A stretch of 47,339 bases of DNA from Bacillota bacterium (lineage in GTDB: Bacteria; Bacillota; Clostridia; Christensenellales; Aristaeellaceae), in NCBI GenBank assembly GCA_023411175.1, contig JAEYPB010000088.1, positions 1 to 47,339 of the forward strand, in the 5' to 3' direction. The notes under the pieces were generated by a model that saw only the letters and a list, made by a program, of their open reading frames with translations, did not search any database and was not told where the DNA came from. Made by a program: the position numbers and the translations under genes. Below are positions 1 to 8,402 of the stretch, one piece after another (the first letter of the stretch is position 1; every line of letters starts with the position of its first letter).

Positions 1-1
1 G

Positions 2-619
2 CTCTACCAGGAGACCTGTGACCTCGAAATGCAAAAGGAGTTCCTCGGCGACATCACAAAGGAGATCGACCGGCTCAACTCCATCATCAACGACCTGATT
101 ACGCTGGTGCACATGGACGACCGGGGCGTGACCAAGCTGCAACCGAAGCTCGTGTCGCTGGACAAGCTCGTGCAGGAGGCGGCGCGGCGGCTCCGGCCGC
201 TGGCGGAGGGCCGCGAGATTGCGCTGGACGTCGCGATCCGGGATCAGATCGATACGATGGGCGACGCGATGAAGCTGGAGCAGGTATTCTACAACCTGAT
301 CGACAACGCCATCAAGTACACGCCCACCGGCGGCAAGGTGCGGGTGGAGATGGCGCGCTCCGGCAAGAAGGCGGTCATCCGCGTGATCGACACCGGCATC
401 GGCATCCCGAAGGCCGACCAGCTGCACGTGTTCGACCGGTTCTACCGCGTGGACAAGGCGCGCTCCCGCGATACCGGCGGCACGGGCCTGGGCCTTGCGA
501 TCGTCAAGCAGATCGTGCTGCTCCACGAGGGCAGCGTGACGGTCGCCAGCGAGGAGGACAAGGGGTCTACCTTTACTGTGGAGCTGCCGATCATCAACCT
601 GCAGTACATCGGAGGATGA
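2..619 (+). CDS. Sensor histidine kinase, C-terminal part (5' truncated)
   Basis: The reading frame is open to the left window edge, so only the C-terminal 205 residues are present. They hold the end of the dimerisation helices and the full HATPase_c domain. The N box is VFYNLIDNAIKYTPTGG, the G1 box DTGIGIPKAD, the F box FDRFYRVD and the G2 box GGTGLGLAIVKQI. The phospho-accepting His lies upstream of the window. The arrangement matches PhoR/WalK-type membrane kinases that phosphorylate an OmpR-type regulator (family knowledge); the regulator gene would be upstream. The gene stops at TGA 617-619 and is followed by a GerMN lipoprotein gene, which recalls the actinobacterial mtrB-lpqB pair (inference). 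Its last 35 bases are part of a direct repeat. Confidence 0.93.
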   Translation, partial: LYQETCDLEMQKEFLGDITKEIDRLNSIINDLITLVHMDDRGVTKLQPKLVSLDKLVQEAARRLRPLAEGREIALDVAIRDQIDTMGDAMKLEQVFYNLIDNAIKYTPTGGKVRVEMARSGKKAVIRVIDTGIGIPKADQLHVFDRFYRVDKARSRDTGGTGLGLAIVKQIVLLHEGSVTVASEEDKGSTFTVELPIINLQYIGG

Positions 620-623
620 AAGT
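585..623. repeat. 39-bp direct repeat, left copy (flanks element E1)
   Basis: Positions 585-623 and 845-883 match at 37 of 39 bases, with differences at 589/849 and 604/864. The repeat covers the last codons of the kinase, its stop codon, the GGAGG ribosome site and the start codon region of the GerMN gene. The simplest reading is that the kinase and GerMN genes originally abutted, and that the 221 bases now between the copies arrived with duplication of this junction. Confidence 0.85.
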
Positions 624-844
624 CCGTGCGCTGAAATCCCTGCGGGTTTTTCAGCGCACAGGGAAGCGCTGCGTGCGCCTGAAATCCTCACGGATTTCCG
701 AGCGGCGCACTGACCAAAGGACGTTTCCTCCGCCAGTGTCTTCCCTGGCTACGGAAACTCGTTCCCGGCGTACATGCCGCCGGGAACGATTGAACCCCCG
801 GCGGGGTTTGTGAACAGACTGAAATAACGCTGTTTCCGTCCAAA
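624..844 (+). repeat. Structured intergenic element, copy E1
   Basis: Non-coding insert between the two 39-bp direct repeats. In order it holds hairpin 1 (627-658), a conserved block ending GCGTGCGCCTGAAATCC, hairpin 2 (675-708), the conserved block ACTGACCAAAGG (709-720), a variable hairpin (723-758), hairpin Y (760-788) and a conserved tail starting GATTGAA. The same order recurs in E2 (about 36885-37086), and the first half in E3 (2379-2485, minus strand). Hairpin Y keeps pairing through a compensatory change: GTTCCC/GGGAAC here, GTGCCC/GGGCAC in E2. Primary sequence is conserved outside the stems. It may be a structured RNA or a MITE-like repeat; I do not recognise a named family. Confidence 0.8.
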
Positions 845-883
845 TGCCAATCATCAACCTGCAATACATCGGAGGATGAAAGT
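845..883. repeat. 39-bp direct repeat, right copy (flanks element E1)
   Basis: Right copy of the repeat described at 585-623. This copy supplies the GGAGG ribosome site (871-875) and the start codon used by the GerMN gene. In the left copy the corresponding bases are the end of the kinase gene. Confidence 0.85.
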
Positions 884-2375
884 GAAACGATCAAGAACCG
901 CCCGCGTTGCGGCCGTCCTCCTGGCGCTCGCGCTCCTGTCGGGCTGCGCGTCCCTCTCCTTCGTGCCGGAGCGCGCCAACGTCAGCCGAACGCTGCCGCC
1001 CGCCGAGAGCGACGGCTTGACCGCGCCTGCCGGCGACAGCGCCGCCGAGTACACCGGAAGGTTTACGCTTAACTACGTTGCGTCCGACCAGCAGTCTCTG
1101 GTCGCGGTCAGCCGCACGATGCGCCTGACGGGCGAAGACCTGATGGCCGAAAAGGTCATGGAGCGGCTGCTCGATCCGCCGGATACGCTGCCGGGGGTGC
1201 TGCCCATCGCGCCGGACGGCACGAGGCTAATCTGGGTGGAGCAGTCGGAGGGCGTCGCCACCGTCAACCTGTCGGTGGACGCGCTGTCGCTGACCGAGCA
1301 GGAGCTCAGTTGGATGCGTGCCGCCATCGCGGGCACGCTGGTGGGCACCGACGGCATCCAGTATGTAAACGTGCTGATCGGCGGCAAGGAGGAAAGCTCC
1401 CTCGCGCTGCCCTCCGGTGCGCTGCCCAGAACAGACGGCAACCTGACCGCGCTGTGGGCGCAGCTGCAGGCCGATCAGGAGCGCTTTGCCCAGCAGGACG
1501 GGCGACTGGACCGGAACGTCACGCTGTACTTTCCGTCGCAGGACGGGGGGTATCTGCTGCCCGAGGTCCGCGCCGTGCGCTTTTCGGACGACGATTATGC
1601 GCTGGAGCTGATCCGTCAGCTCGCCGCAGGCGGGAAAAACGGCCGTGTGCTGCCCAGCGAGGGCATCCTTTCCGCCAATCCGGCCATCGATACGCTGGAG
1701 GATGGCCGCCGCGTGATCTCCCTCCGGCTGGCCGGCGGGTTCGAGGAGGCGCTGAAGGAGATCGGCGTCGAACCGGGATTCGCCTATGGGGCGCTGACGC
1801 TGACGCTGTGCCGCTTTGTGCCGGAGATCGACGCGCTTAGGATCACCGCCGACGGGGCGCCGCTTGAGCCCTTCGCCCTCGGCGGACGCACGATCGCGCC
1901 GGAGGACGGGGTGTTCAGCCCCGACGACTTTGACAGCATGATCGGCCGCGTGGCACAGGTGTACCTGATGGACGAGGCCACCGGAAAATTGCGCGCCGTC
2001 AGCCGCGCGGTGGAGCGCGGCGCGGCGCTGTCGCCGAGGGTGCTGGTGGAGCAGGTGATCGCGGGCCCCATGCCCTATGAGACGGGCGTTCTGCCCGTCG
2101 TGCCCCAGGGCGTCGGCAAGGCCGACATCGAGGGCGTGCGCATCGAGGAAGGCATCGCGCTGGTCAACCTGTCCGGAAACTTCTACCGCAGCTGTCAGCG
2201 GCTGGACGAGGAGGCCGAGCGAAACCTGGTCTACGCGCTGGTCAACACGCTGTGCGCGCTGTCGCCGGTGGACAAGGTCCGCGTCTTCATCGACGGGCAG
2301 ACGGTGGACGCGCTGGTCACATCCATATGCCTGCGCAGCGCGCTTCTGCCCAATCCGGGGATTGTCGTGAAATAG
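882..2375 (+). CDS. GerMN-domain lipoprotein
   Basis: An exported lipoprotein of about 497 residues. The N-terminus has a basic stretch, a hydrophobic segment and the lipobox LLSGC, so it should be lipidated on the outer face of the membrane. Three GerMN-like segments follow: FTLNYVAS...VNVLIGG, VTLYFPSQDGGYL..., and AQVYLMDEATGKLRAVSR...VRVFIDG. GerMN domains occur in the spore germination protein GerM and in LpqB, partner of the MtrB kinase. GTG 882 is preferred over ATG 876 because GGAGG at 871-875 is six bases from the GTG but directly abuts the ATG. It probably belongs functionally with the upstream kinase (inference). It is bracketed by element copies E1 and E3 in opposite orientations. 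Confidence 0.85.
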   Translation: MKRSRTARVAAVLLALALLSGCASLSFVPERANVSRTLPPAESDGLTAPAGDSAAEYTGRFTLNYVASDQQSLVAVSRTMRLTGEDLMAEKVMERLLDPPDTLPGVLPIAPDGTRLIWVEQSEGVATVNLSVDALSLTEQELSWMRAAIAGTLVGTDGIQYVNVLIGGKEESSLALPSGALPRTDGNLTALWAQLQADQERFAQQDGRLDRNVTLYFPSQDGGYLLPEVRAVRFSDDDYALELIRQLAAGGKNGRVLPSEGILSANPAIDTLEDGRRVISLRLAGGFEEALKEIGVEPGFAYGALTLTLCRFVPEIDALRITADGAPLEPFALGGRTIAPEDGVFSPDDFDSMIGRVAQVYLMDEATGKLRAVSRAVERGAALSPRVLVEQVIAGPMPYETGVLPVVPQGVGKADIEGVRIEEGIALVNLSGNFYRSCQRLDEEAERNLVYALVNTLCALSPVDKVRVFIDGQTVDALVTSICLRSALLPNPGIVVK

Positions 2376-2378
2376 ACG

Positions 2379-2485
2379 GGCGCTATCCATACCATTGGTC
2401 AGCGAGCCCCTGGAGTTTTTAGAGAATTTCAGGCGCACGCAGGGTTTCTCCTTCGCATCGAAAAAACCGCAGGTTTTTTGGATGC
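2379..2485 (-). repeat. Structured intergenic element, truncated copy E3
   Basis: Read on the minus strand, this shows hairpin 1 (2455-2485), the block GAAGGAGAAACCCTGCG then TGCGCCTGAAAT, a decayed hairpin 2 (2402-2436) and TGACCAATGGTATGG before GATAGCGCC. Each part aligns in order with E2 at 36889-36996. The copy ends four bases from the GerMN stop codon, so the distal half with hairpin Y and the tail is missing. Confidence 0.75.
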
Positions 2486-2488
2486 TTG

Positions 2489-2529
2489 ACGGCTTCCGCT
2501 GCCTGCGATCAGGCGACGGAAGCCGTTTT
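2489..2529 (+). terminator. Intrinsic terminator after the GerMN gene
   Basis: The stem ACGGCTTCCG / CGGAAGCCGT encloses a second short pairing (GCCTG / CAGGC) and is followed by TTTT. It would end plus-strand transcripts from the kinase/GerMN unit and separates them from the convergent gene. Confidence 0.75.
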
Positions 2530-2567
2530 ATGTGCGGAGCCGTGTGCTTGGAAACCCGAGCGTAGCG

Positions 2568-4298
2568 CTACAGCGTCACCTCCGCGTTGTAGCGCAGCAT
2601 CCAACGGTTCACCGTCAGAAGATACGCCAGCATCTGCGGTCCGGCCATCAACTGGCCGAACCAGGGGGTTTCGGCGGGCGACAGCGGGCCCGCCGCGATC
2701 TCCCGGACGGCGTCCGCGCTGACGACCTCCAGGATGGGCGAGGATGTGTCGTCCAGCATGGCGAGCGTCGCCTCGCGCACCAGGTGCGTATAGCGCGGGT
2801 GGCAGGTCTTCGGGAAGGGGCTCTTGCGGCGCATGAGCAGATTCTCCGGCAAAAGATCCCGCATCGCCTCCCGCAGGAGGCCCTTTTCGACACCGCCCGT
2901 GTTCTTCATGCGCCAGGGTACGTTGTACACGTACTGCACCAGCCGGTCGTCGGCATACGGGGTGAGGACGGGGATCGGGCTCATGCGGGTGGCGCGCTCC
3001 TGAAGGTTCGGCATGAACCACTGAAAGCACAGGTTCTGAAGCTGGCGAAGGCGCGCCTCCTCCGGCGCATCCCCGGTCAGCCGGGGCAGCGCCGCCACCG
3101 CCTCGTGATAGCGCGCCGAGGCGTATTCCGCGAGGCGCAGTTTGTCCCGCACCTTCGGCTTCAGAACGCGCTCCCGCAGCTCGAGGGAGCCCGACCAGGG
3201 AAAGCCGTCCCGCGCGATGAGCTCCGGCCTTTGGAACCAGGGGTAGCCGCCGAACACCTCGTCGCCGCACTCACCGGAGACCGCCGCGGGGTGCTCGTGC
3301 GCGATGTGCCGGGCGAAGAGCATCAGCGCCGCGTCGATGTCCGCCATGCCGGGGAAGCCCCGAAGCGCCATCGCCTCGTCCAGCGAGGCCATGAGTTCCT
3401 CCTGCTTCAGCGTGACCGCGTGGTGGTTGGTGCCGAGGTGTTCGGACGCCAGCGTGACATAGGGCGCGTCGCGCTCCGGCTGAAACGCGACGGGCGCATA
3501 GTAGCGCTCGTTTTCTTCGTAATCGACCGAGTAGCTTTCTACCGGCCGGTTCATGGCGCAGGCCATGAGCGCCGTCAGCGCCGTCGAGTCCAGCCCGCCG
3601 GACAGCATGGACGCGGGCCGAAGCGGCAAGATATCCGCCACCGCCTGTTCGCACAGGTAGCGCACAGTTTCGATCGTGCGCGGAAGATCGTCCTCATGGG
3701 GCAGCGGTTCCAGCGCGAAATAGCGCCGCACCTTGTGGCCGTGGCTGACGGCGATCAAGGTCGAGCCCGGCGGCAGCGAAAAGATGTCCCGGAAGGGCGT
3801 CCGGCCGGGGGTGCGCGCGGGGCCGACGCCGAACAGCTCGCACAGGCCGTCGCGGTCGACCGCCCGGGTCGCCAGCGGCGCGTCCAGGAGCTTTGCGGGG
3901 TGATCCGAGAAGGCCATCGAGCCGCCGCGGTACGCGTAGAAGACCGGCATTTCGCCCATCCTGTCCCTGGACAGGATGAGTCGCCCGGCGTCCTGATCGA
4001 TGACGACGGACGACACGGGCCCGCCCAGCCGCGCGGGGTATTCGTCGCCCCACAGCCGGTAGGCCGCCAGAACCAGCGCGGAGAGGCTGCCGTCCACGGG
4101 CTTGATGCCGCCCGACCCTAGCGCCGCCCGGAGTGCCGCGCTGTTTCGAAGGCGGCCCTGCGCCGAGGCGATGGCTCCGCCGTCCGAGGCGCAGTCCGTT
4201 GCGGACAGCGCGTGGCGGCCGATGATGTAATAGGGCGCTTCCCGGCCAGGCAGCATGGCGCGCGGGTCGCGTGCGTAGAATAAGCCCATGAATTGCAT
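2568..4298 (-). CDS. Asparagine-synthase-like protein lacking the glutaminase nucleophile
   Basis: A 576-residue protein with AsnB architecture: an N-terminal Ntn-type domain (about 1-200) and a C-terminal ATP-pyrophosphatase synthase domain. The synthase domain has the PP-loop SGGLDSTALTAL and the AsnB-type motif SGECGDEVFGGY. AsnB enzymes adenylate the Asp side chain and use ammonia from glutamine; the nucleophile is the Cys right after the start Met. Here the N-terminus reads MQFMGLFYARD, with no Cys at position 2 from either ATG (4298 or 4289). The protein may therefore use free ammonia or another nucleophile, as in beta-lactam synthetase-type relatives (inference). AGGAG lies eight bases before the first ATG. 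It is a lone gene, and no peptide precursor is visible beside it. Confidence 0.85.
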   Translation of the reverse strand: MQFMGLFYARDPRAMLPGREAPYYIIGRHALSATDCASDGGAIASAQGRLRNSAALRAALGSGGIKPVDGSLSALVLAAYRLWGDEYPARLGGPVSSVVIDQDAGRLILSRDRMGEMPVFYAYRGGSMAFSDHPAKLLDAPLATRAVDRDGLCELFGVGPARTPGRTPFRDIFSLPPGSTLIAVSHGHKVRRYFALEPLPHEDDLPRTIETVRYLCEQAVADILPLRPASMLSGGLDSTALTALMACAMNRPVESYSVDYEENERYYAPVAFQPERDAPYVTLASEHLGTNHHAVTLKQEELMASLDEAMALRGFPGMADIDAALMLFARHIAHEHPAAVSGECGDEVFGGYPWFQRPELIARDGFPWSGSLELRERVLKPKVRDKLRLAEYASARYHEAVAALPRLTGDAPEEARLRQLQNLCFQWFMPNLQERATRMSPIPVLTPYADDRLVQYVYNVPWRMKNTGGVEKGLLREAMRDLLPENLLMRRKSPFPKTCHPRYTHLVREATLAMLDDTSSPILEVVSADAVREIAAGPLSPAETPWFGQLMAGPQMLAYLLTVNRWMLRYNAEVTL

Positions 4299-4348
4299 AG
4301 CATCATCTCCTAGCCATATATCCTATGCGGGCGGCGCGCCCAAGGTGC

Positions 4349-4378
4349 TTGTCACGGCAGCGAAAATGATGGTATACT
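4349..4378 (+). promoter_or_regulatory. Sigma-A-type promoter for the MBL-comEC-holA unit
   Basis: TTGTCA (4349-4354), an 18-base spacer, then TATACT (4373-4378), about 35 bases upstream of the MBL hydrolase start. Confidence 0.65.
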
Positions 4379-4412
4379 TACATTTAATGAAAAGTACGAA
4401 GGGGTGGCGGCT

Positions 4413-5120
4413 GTGAGGCTGACGGTTTTTGGCGTAAACGGGCCCTATCCGGCGCCGGGCGGGGCGCTGTCCGGGTATCTCGTCTCTTCGGATGACGGGG
4501 AGACCAACCTGCTCCTCGACTGCGGCAGCGGCGTGCTCGCGCGCGTGGCCGAGCGGCCCGGGCTTGAAGCGCTCACGGCGGTGATCTTGAGCCATCTGCA
4601 CTTTGACCATATGTCCGACATGCTTCCGATGCGCTACGCGCTGGAGTTTGCCGGGAGAAACCTGCCGGTCTACGCGCCCAAGACCCCCGAGCAGCAGGCG
4701 GCGCTCCTGACCGGGGGGCGGTTTGACCTGTTCCCGATCGAGGACACCGCCATCGGCCCCTTCCGCGTGGCCTTCCTGCCCGCGCGGCACCCGGTGGAGG
4801 CCTACTCCATCGCCATCACCGAAGGAGAAAAAAAGTTCGTCTACACGGGCGATACCAACACGAACCTGGCGCTTTCGCGGTTTGCCGACGGCGCGGACCT
4901 CCTCCTGGCGGACGCCGGGCTCCTTGAGTCCGACTGGAGCGAGCGGGCGCCCCATCTGTCGGCCAGAAAGTGCGGCGAGTTGGCGCGCGAGGCGCGGGTC
5001 AAGGGGTTGGTGCTGACCCATCTTTCGCCCCGCTACGACCCGCAGGCGGTGCTGGAGGAAGGCCGGTCGGCTTACCCCGCCGCGGTTCTGGCGCAGCCGG
5101 GCGCGACCTGGACAATCTAG
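4413..5120 (+). CDS. MBL-fold metallohydrolase (RNase Z-like)
   Basis: A single-domain cytosolic metallo-beta-lactamase-fold hydrolase of 235 residues. The zinc motif HxHxDH is present in LSHLHFDHMSDM, with further ligands in FLPARHPVEAYS, YTGDTNTN and the C-terminal THLSPRYD. The N-terminus LTVFGVNGPYPAPGGALSGYLV is the typical opening of RNase Z-like hydrolases. The track-style start GTG 4404 is less likely than GTG 4413, because AAGGGG sits about nine bases before the latter. The substrate cannot be told: related proteins act on RNA, cyclic nucleotides or phosphonates. The stop is two bases before the comEC start, suggesting coupling. Confidence 0.85.
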   Translation: MRLTVFGVNGPYPAPGGALSGYLVSSDDGETNLLLDCGSGVLARVAERPGLEALTAVILSHLHFDHMSDMLPMRYALEFAGRNLPVYAPKTPEQQAALLTGGRFDLFPIEDTAIGPFRVAFLPARHPVEAYSIAITEGEKKFVYTGDTNTNLALSRFADGADLLLADAGLLESDWSERAPHLSARKCGELAREARVKGLVLTHLSPRYDPQAVLEEGRSAYPAAVLAQPGATWTI

Positions 5121-5122
5121 CG

Positions 5123-7375
5123 ATGCTTTCGAGGCTTGGGCGCCGCCCGTTGGTGATCGCCGCGCTGTGCTGTTTGGCCGGTTCGGCGGTGGGGAGCGCA
5201 GCGCCCGTCCCGGCGGCGGTTTGGGGCGCGGGCGCGGTTCTCATGGCGCTTGTTGTCTATTGGAAGCGCGGCATGGCGCTGTTTGCCGCGCTCGTGCTGC
5301 TGTTTGCGATGGAATCATCGGCGCTGATGCGGCGGCCTATGCCCGCCGCGGCGGAGGGCGTCGCGCTCTCCGGCGAGTTGTGCCTGACGCCCGCTGTCAA
5401 CGAAGCGCGGACGGTTCTGACGCTCTCCGGCGCGTTGCTTGGCGGCGAGCCCTTAGGGTGGAAAGTGCGCGTCTACGCCTACGAGCCGGTGCCCGCGGGG
5501 TTGGGCGACCGGGTCACCATGACGGTCGACACATGGCAGCCGTCGGGGCGTGTCAACCCCTACGGCTTCGACTTTGACGCCTGGTGCAGGAGAAACGGCG
5601 TCCTATGCGCGACGATGAAGGCGGGCACCGCCCGCGTGACGCCCGGCGACTTCTCGGCCCGGTCGCTGCTCCGGTTCGCCCGCGCGCGGCTGGCGGAAGC
5701 TGTGGACAAAGCGTTTCCAGCCCGTCAGGCCCCGCTCGTCCGCGCGCTGATCCTGGGCGACCGGAGCGATCTGCCCGAGGAGATGTCGGACGACTTTCGG
5801 GGTGCCGGGCTCGCCCACATCCTGTCGGTGAGCGGCCTGCACGTCACCTGTCTCGCGCTGGCGCTGGATTATCTATTGCGCAAAATCCTCTCCCGGCGAG
5901 CCGTGTTTTTCGCGATGGCGCCGCTCCTCGCACTCTACGCGGCGTTGGTGGGGTTCTCCGGCCCCATCGTGCGCGCGGTGGTGATGTACCTGGGTCTTCG
6001 GCTCGCGCCGCTGACGGGCAGGCCAGGCGATTCGCTGAGCGGCCTCGCGGTGGCGCTCATCCTGATGCTGGCGGTCAACCCGCTGGCTTCGGGCGACGCG
6101 GGCTTCATCCTGTCGTTTTCGGCGATGGCCGGGCTGATTCTTCTCAGCCGCCCGCTGGAGCGGCTTCTGCGCGTTTCGGCCTTGCCACGGCTTCTAAGGC
6201 GCTTTCCGCAGGCCTTCTGCGCCAGCCTTGCGGCGTCGGTGGCGATCCTTCCGGCGTCGGCGAACCTCTTCGGCACGGCGCAGCCTTACGGCCCGCTGGT
6301 CAACGTTCTGGCGGTGCCGCTTGCGGGCATCGCGCTGCCGCTTTCGTTTCTCGCGGTGCCGGTTCAGCTGCTCTGGCCCGCTATGGGGGCGCTGGCGGCG
6401 CGGCCTGCGTCGCTGCTCCTCGATGCGCTGACGGGCATCGCCTCCTTCGCCGCGAACCTGCCGCGCGCGACGGTTCCGGTGGGGCACATCGTCCTACCGC
6501 TCTGTATCGCCTGGGGGTTTGGCATCTATGCGCTGTCCGACCACGCGGGAGGGACGAGGCGGCAAAGGCTGGCCGCTCTTGCGCTTTTTCCGGCGGCGCT
6601 CATCCTGTCGGCGGCGGTGAACGCGCTGGACATCCCGAAAGGGTTTGCCTTCGATTTCCTGTCCGTCGGCAGCGCCGACGCTTCGGTGGTCTACGCCGAG
6701 GGGCAGGCGTACCTCGTCGACGCGGGGGAGTCGGGCGGCACCGCCGCCCAATACCTGGCGCAGACCGGCGCGCCGCTGAAGGCGGTGTTTCTGACCCACC
6801 CCCACGACGACCACATCGGCGGCGCGGGCGCGGTGGCCGCGCTGTACCCGGATGCCACGGTTTACGTGCCCGAGTGCTGGGCGCGGATCCCGGGCGTCGA
6901 AGCGGCCGAGGCGCGGTCGGGGCTGACGGGGCCGGTGGTGCCGCTCAAGGCGGGGGATGTGGTGCGGCTTTCGGAGAGCGCCACGGCGCGCGTGTTGTAC
7001 CCGCCCGTTGGGCTCGTGCCGGACGACCCCAACGATGCCTCGCTGGTGCTCCTCGTTTCGATGGGTGGCGCTTCGGCGCTGCTGACCGGCGATCTGCCCG
7101 CGGCAACGCTCCTTCCGGACATCCCGGACGTGGACCTTCTCAAAGCGCCGCATCACGGGGCGGACATACCCGATGCGGAGTTTCTGCTCCGGGCGGCGTC
7201 TCCGACCGTCGTCGCCATCCCGGCGGGCTCCGGCGGCATGGATCACCCGTCCAAAGCGTTTCTGGAGCGCGCCCGGCGGCTCGGCATACCGGTCTTTACA
7301 ACGAACGAAAGCGGCAGGGTGCGCGTGAATGTCGAGCAGGGCGGCGCGGTGGTCGTGACGCCCTTCATCCCGTAA
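5123..7375 (+). CDS. comEC: ComEC/Rec2 DNA-uptake channel with C-terminal MBL domain
   Basis: A 750-residue polytopic membrane protein. N-terminal membrane segments are followed by an extracellular OB-like region (about 60-170), the Competence domain with HILSVSGLHV near residue 232 and several hydrophobic helices. A C-terminal MBL domain begins at FDFLSVGSADASVVY and holds THPHDDHIGG near residue 555. In competent bacteria ComEC carries single-stranded DNA across the membrane, and the MBL domain is thought to degrade the other strand. Start ATG 5123 lies two bases after the previous stop and has no clear ribosome site, which fits coupled translation. The order comEC-holA is common in Firmicutes. 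No other competence gene is in view. Confidence 0.93.
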   Translation: MLSRLGRRPLVIAALCCLAGSAVGSAAPVPAAVWGAGAVLMALVVYWKRGMALFAALVLLFAMESSALMRRPMPAAAEGVALSGELCLTPAVNEARTVLTLSGALLGGEPLGWKVRVYAYEPVPAGLGDRVTMTVDTWQPSGRVNPYGFDFDAWCRRNGVLCATMKAGTARVTPGDFSARSLLRFARARLAEAVDKAFPARQAPLVRALILGDRSDLPEEMSDDFRGAGLAHILSVSGLHVTCLALALDYLLRKILSRRAVFFAMAPLLALYAALVGFSGPIVRAVVMYLGLRLAPLTGRPGDSLSGLAVALILMLAVNPLASGDAGFILSFSAMAGLILLSRPLERLLRVSALPRLLRRFPQAFCASLAASVAILPASANLFGTAQPYGPLVNVLAVPLAGIALPLSFLAVPVQLLWPAMGALAARPASLLLDALTGIASFAANLPRATVPVGHIVLPLCIAWGFGIYALSDHAGGTRRQRLAALALFPAALILSAAVNALDIPKGFAFDFLSVGSADASVVYAEGQAYLVDAGESGGTAAQYLAQTGAPLKAVFLTHPHDDHIGGAGAVAALYPDATVYVPECWARIPGVEAAEARSGLTGPVVPLKAGDVVRLSESATARVLYPPVGLVPDDPNDASLVLLVSMGGASALLTGDLPAATLLPDIPDVDLLKAPHHGADIPDAEFLLRAASPTVVAIPAGSGGMDHPSKAFLERARRLGIPVFTTNESGRVRVNVEQGGAVVVTPFIP

Positions 7376-7384
7376 GGAGGAAAA

Positions 7385-8401
7385 ATGACCAGACAGGCGC
7401 TTTTTCAGGCGATTGGCGACGGCTCCTACGAGCGCGTCTATTTTTTCCACGGCCCGGAGGAGTGGGTCAAGGAGAGCGCACTCTCGCGGCTGCGGGAGCG
7501 GCTCTTGCCGCCGGGGCTGGAGGAGCTCAACGAAAACGTGATGGAGGGCGGGACCGCCCAGGCGATCATCGAGGCCGCCGAAACGCTGCCGGTGATGGCG
7601 GAGAAGCGCCTCGTCGTGGTCAGGGACTTTCCGCCGCTCCTTTCGGGCAAGGCCAGATCGGAGCAGGACGAGGCGAAGCGGCTGAGCGACTGGCTCCCCA
7701 CCGCGCCGGACAGCGCCGCGGTGGTCTTCTATGTGCGGGGCGCGGCCGACATGCGCAAAAAGCTGCCCTCTGCGCTCGCGAAACTGCCGGGCGCGGTTTT
7801 GTTTGACCTCTTGGACGACGCGGAGCTTTTGAAATGGGCGAATGCCCGGCTGAAAAAGCTGGGCAAAAAAATGGACCGCGCGGCGCTGGACAGCCTGACC
7901 TTTCTCGCCGGGCGCGCGCTTACGCGGCTGGACGGCGAGATCTCGAAGCTGGCCGCCTTTGCCGGTGCGCGGGACGCGGTGACGGTGGAGGACGTGGAAA
8001 AGCTGGTGCCGCCGTCGCTTGAAAGCTCGGTGTTCCAGATGATCGACCTTCTGATGGATGGGAAGACCTACGACGCCCACCGGCTGTACGGCGCGCTGAT
8101 CCGCTCCGGCGAGAACCGGGTGGGCATCCTCGCGATGCTGACGCGCCAGATGCGAATGCTCACCCACATCCGCCGCTTGCGGGCACAGGGCGCGCCGCTG
8201 AAGGAGATCGAGGAGAAGCTGTCGCTCAATCACTTCGCGGCCACCCGCGCTCAGGCGCAGGCGGCGAGGCTGGCGGAAGACGAGCTTGAAAGCATGTACC
8301 GCTCCTGCGCGGAGGCGGATTACGACATCAAGCGCGGCGCGCTGCGGGATCAGGCTGCGGTGGACGCGCTGATGCTCAGGCTGGGCAGAAAGAAGGGCTG
8401 A
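7385..8401 (+). CDS. holA: DNA polymerase III delta subunit
   Basis: A 338-residue HolA: the clamp-loader subunit that opens the beta sliding clamp. The N-terminal AAA-like domain starts at YFFHGPEEWVKESALSRL, the form typical of delta subunits, which lack a functional P-loop. The C-terminal collar region runs from about 210, with SLESSVFQMIDLLMDGK typical of Firmicute HolA. AAGGAGG (7375-7381) precedes the ATG by a few bases. The gene follows comEC by nine bases and is followed directly by an AEC transporter. Confidence 0.93.
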   Translation: MTRQALFQAIGDGSYERVYFFHGPEEWVKESALSRLRERLLPPGLEELNENVMEGGTAQAIIEAAETLPVMAEKRLVVVRDFPPLLSGKARSEQDEAKRLSDWLPTAPDSAAVVFYVRGAADMRKKLPSALAKLPGAVLFDLLDDAELLKWANARLKKLGKKMDRAALDSLTFLAGRALTRLDGEISKLAAFAGARDAVTVEDVEKLVPPSLESSVFQMIDLLMDGKTYDAHRLYGALIRSGENRVGILAMLTRQMRMLTHIRRLRAQGAPLKEIEEKLSLNHFAATRAQAQAARLAEDELESMYRSCAEADYDIKRGALRDQAAVDALMLRLGRKKG

Positions 8402-8402
8402 C

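Noticed and set aside
1227..2438. 403-aa minus-strand ORF overlapping the GerMN gene
   Set aside because: Low-complexity His/Arg/Gln-rich translation typical of the antisense of GC-rich genes; no family match, and the GerMN gene on plus has lipobox and motifs.
2532..4121. 529-aa plus-strand ORF opposite the asparagine-synthase-like gene
   Set aside because: Antisense shadow; the minus frame has PP-loop and family motifs.
5584..7806. 740-aa plus-strand ORF in another frame over comEC and holA
   Set aside because: Arg/Gly/Ala-rich shadow of the comEC frame, no start signal.
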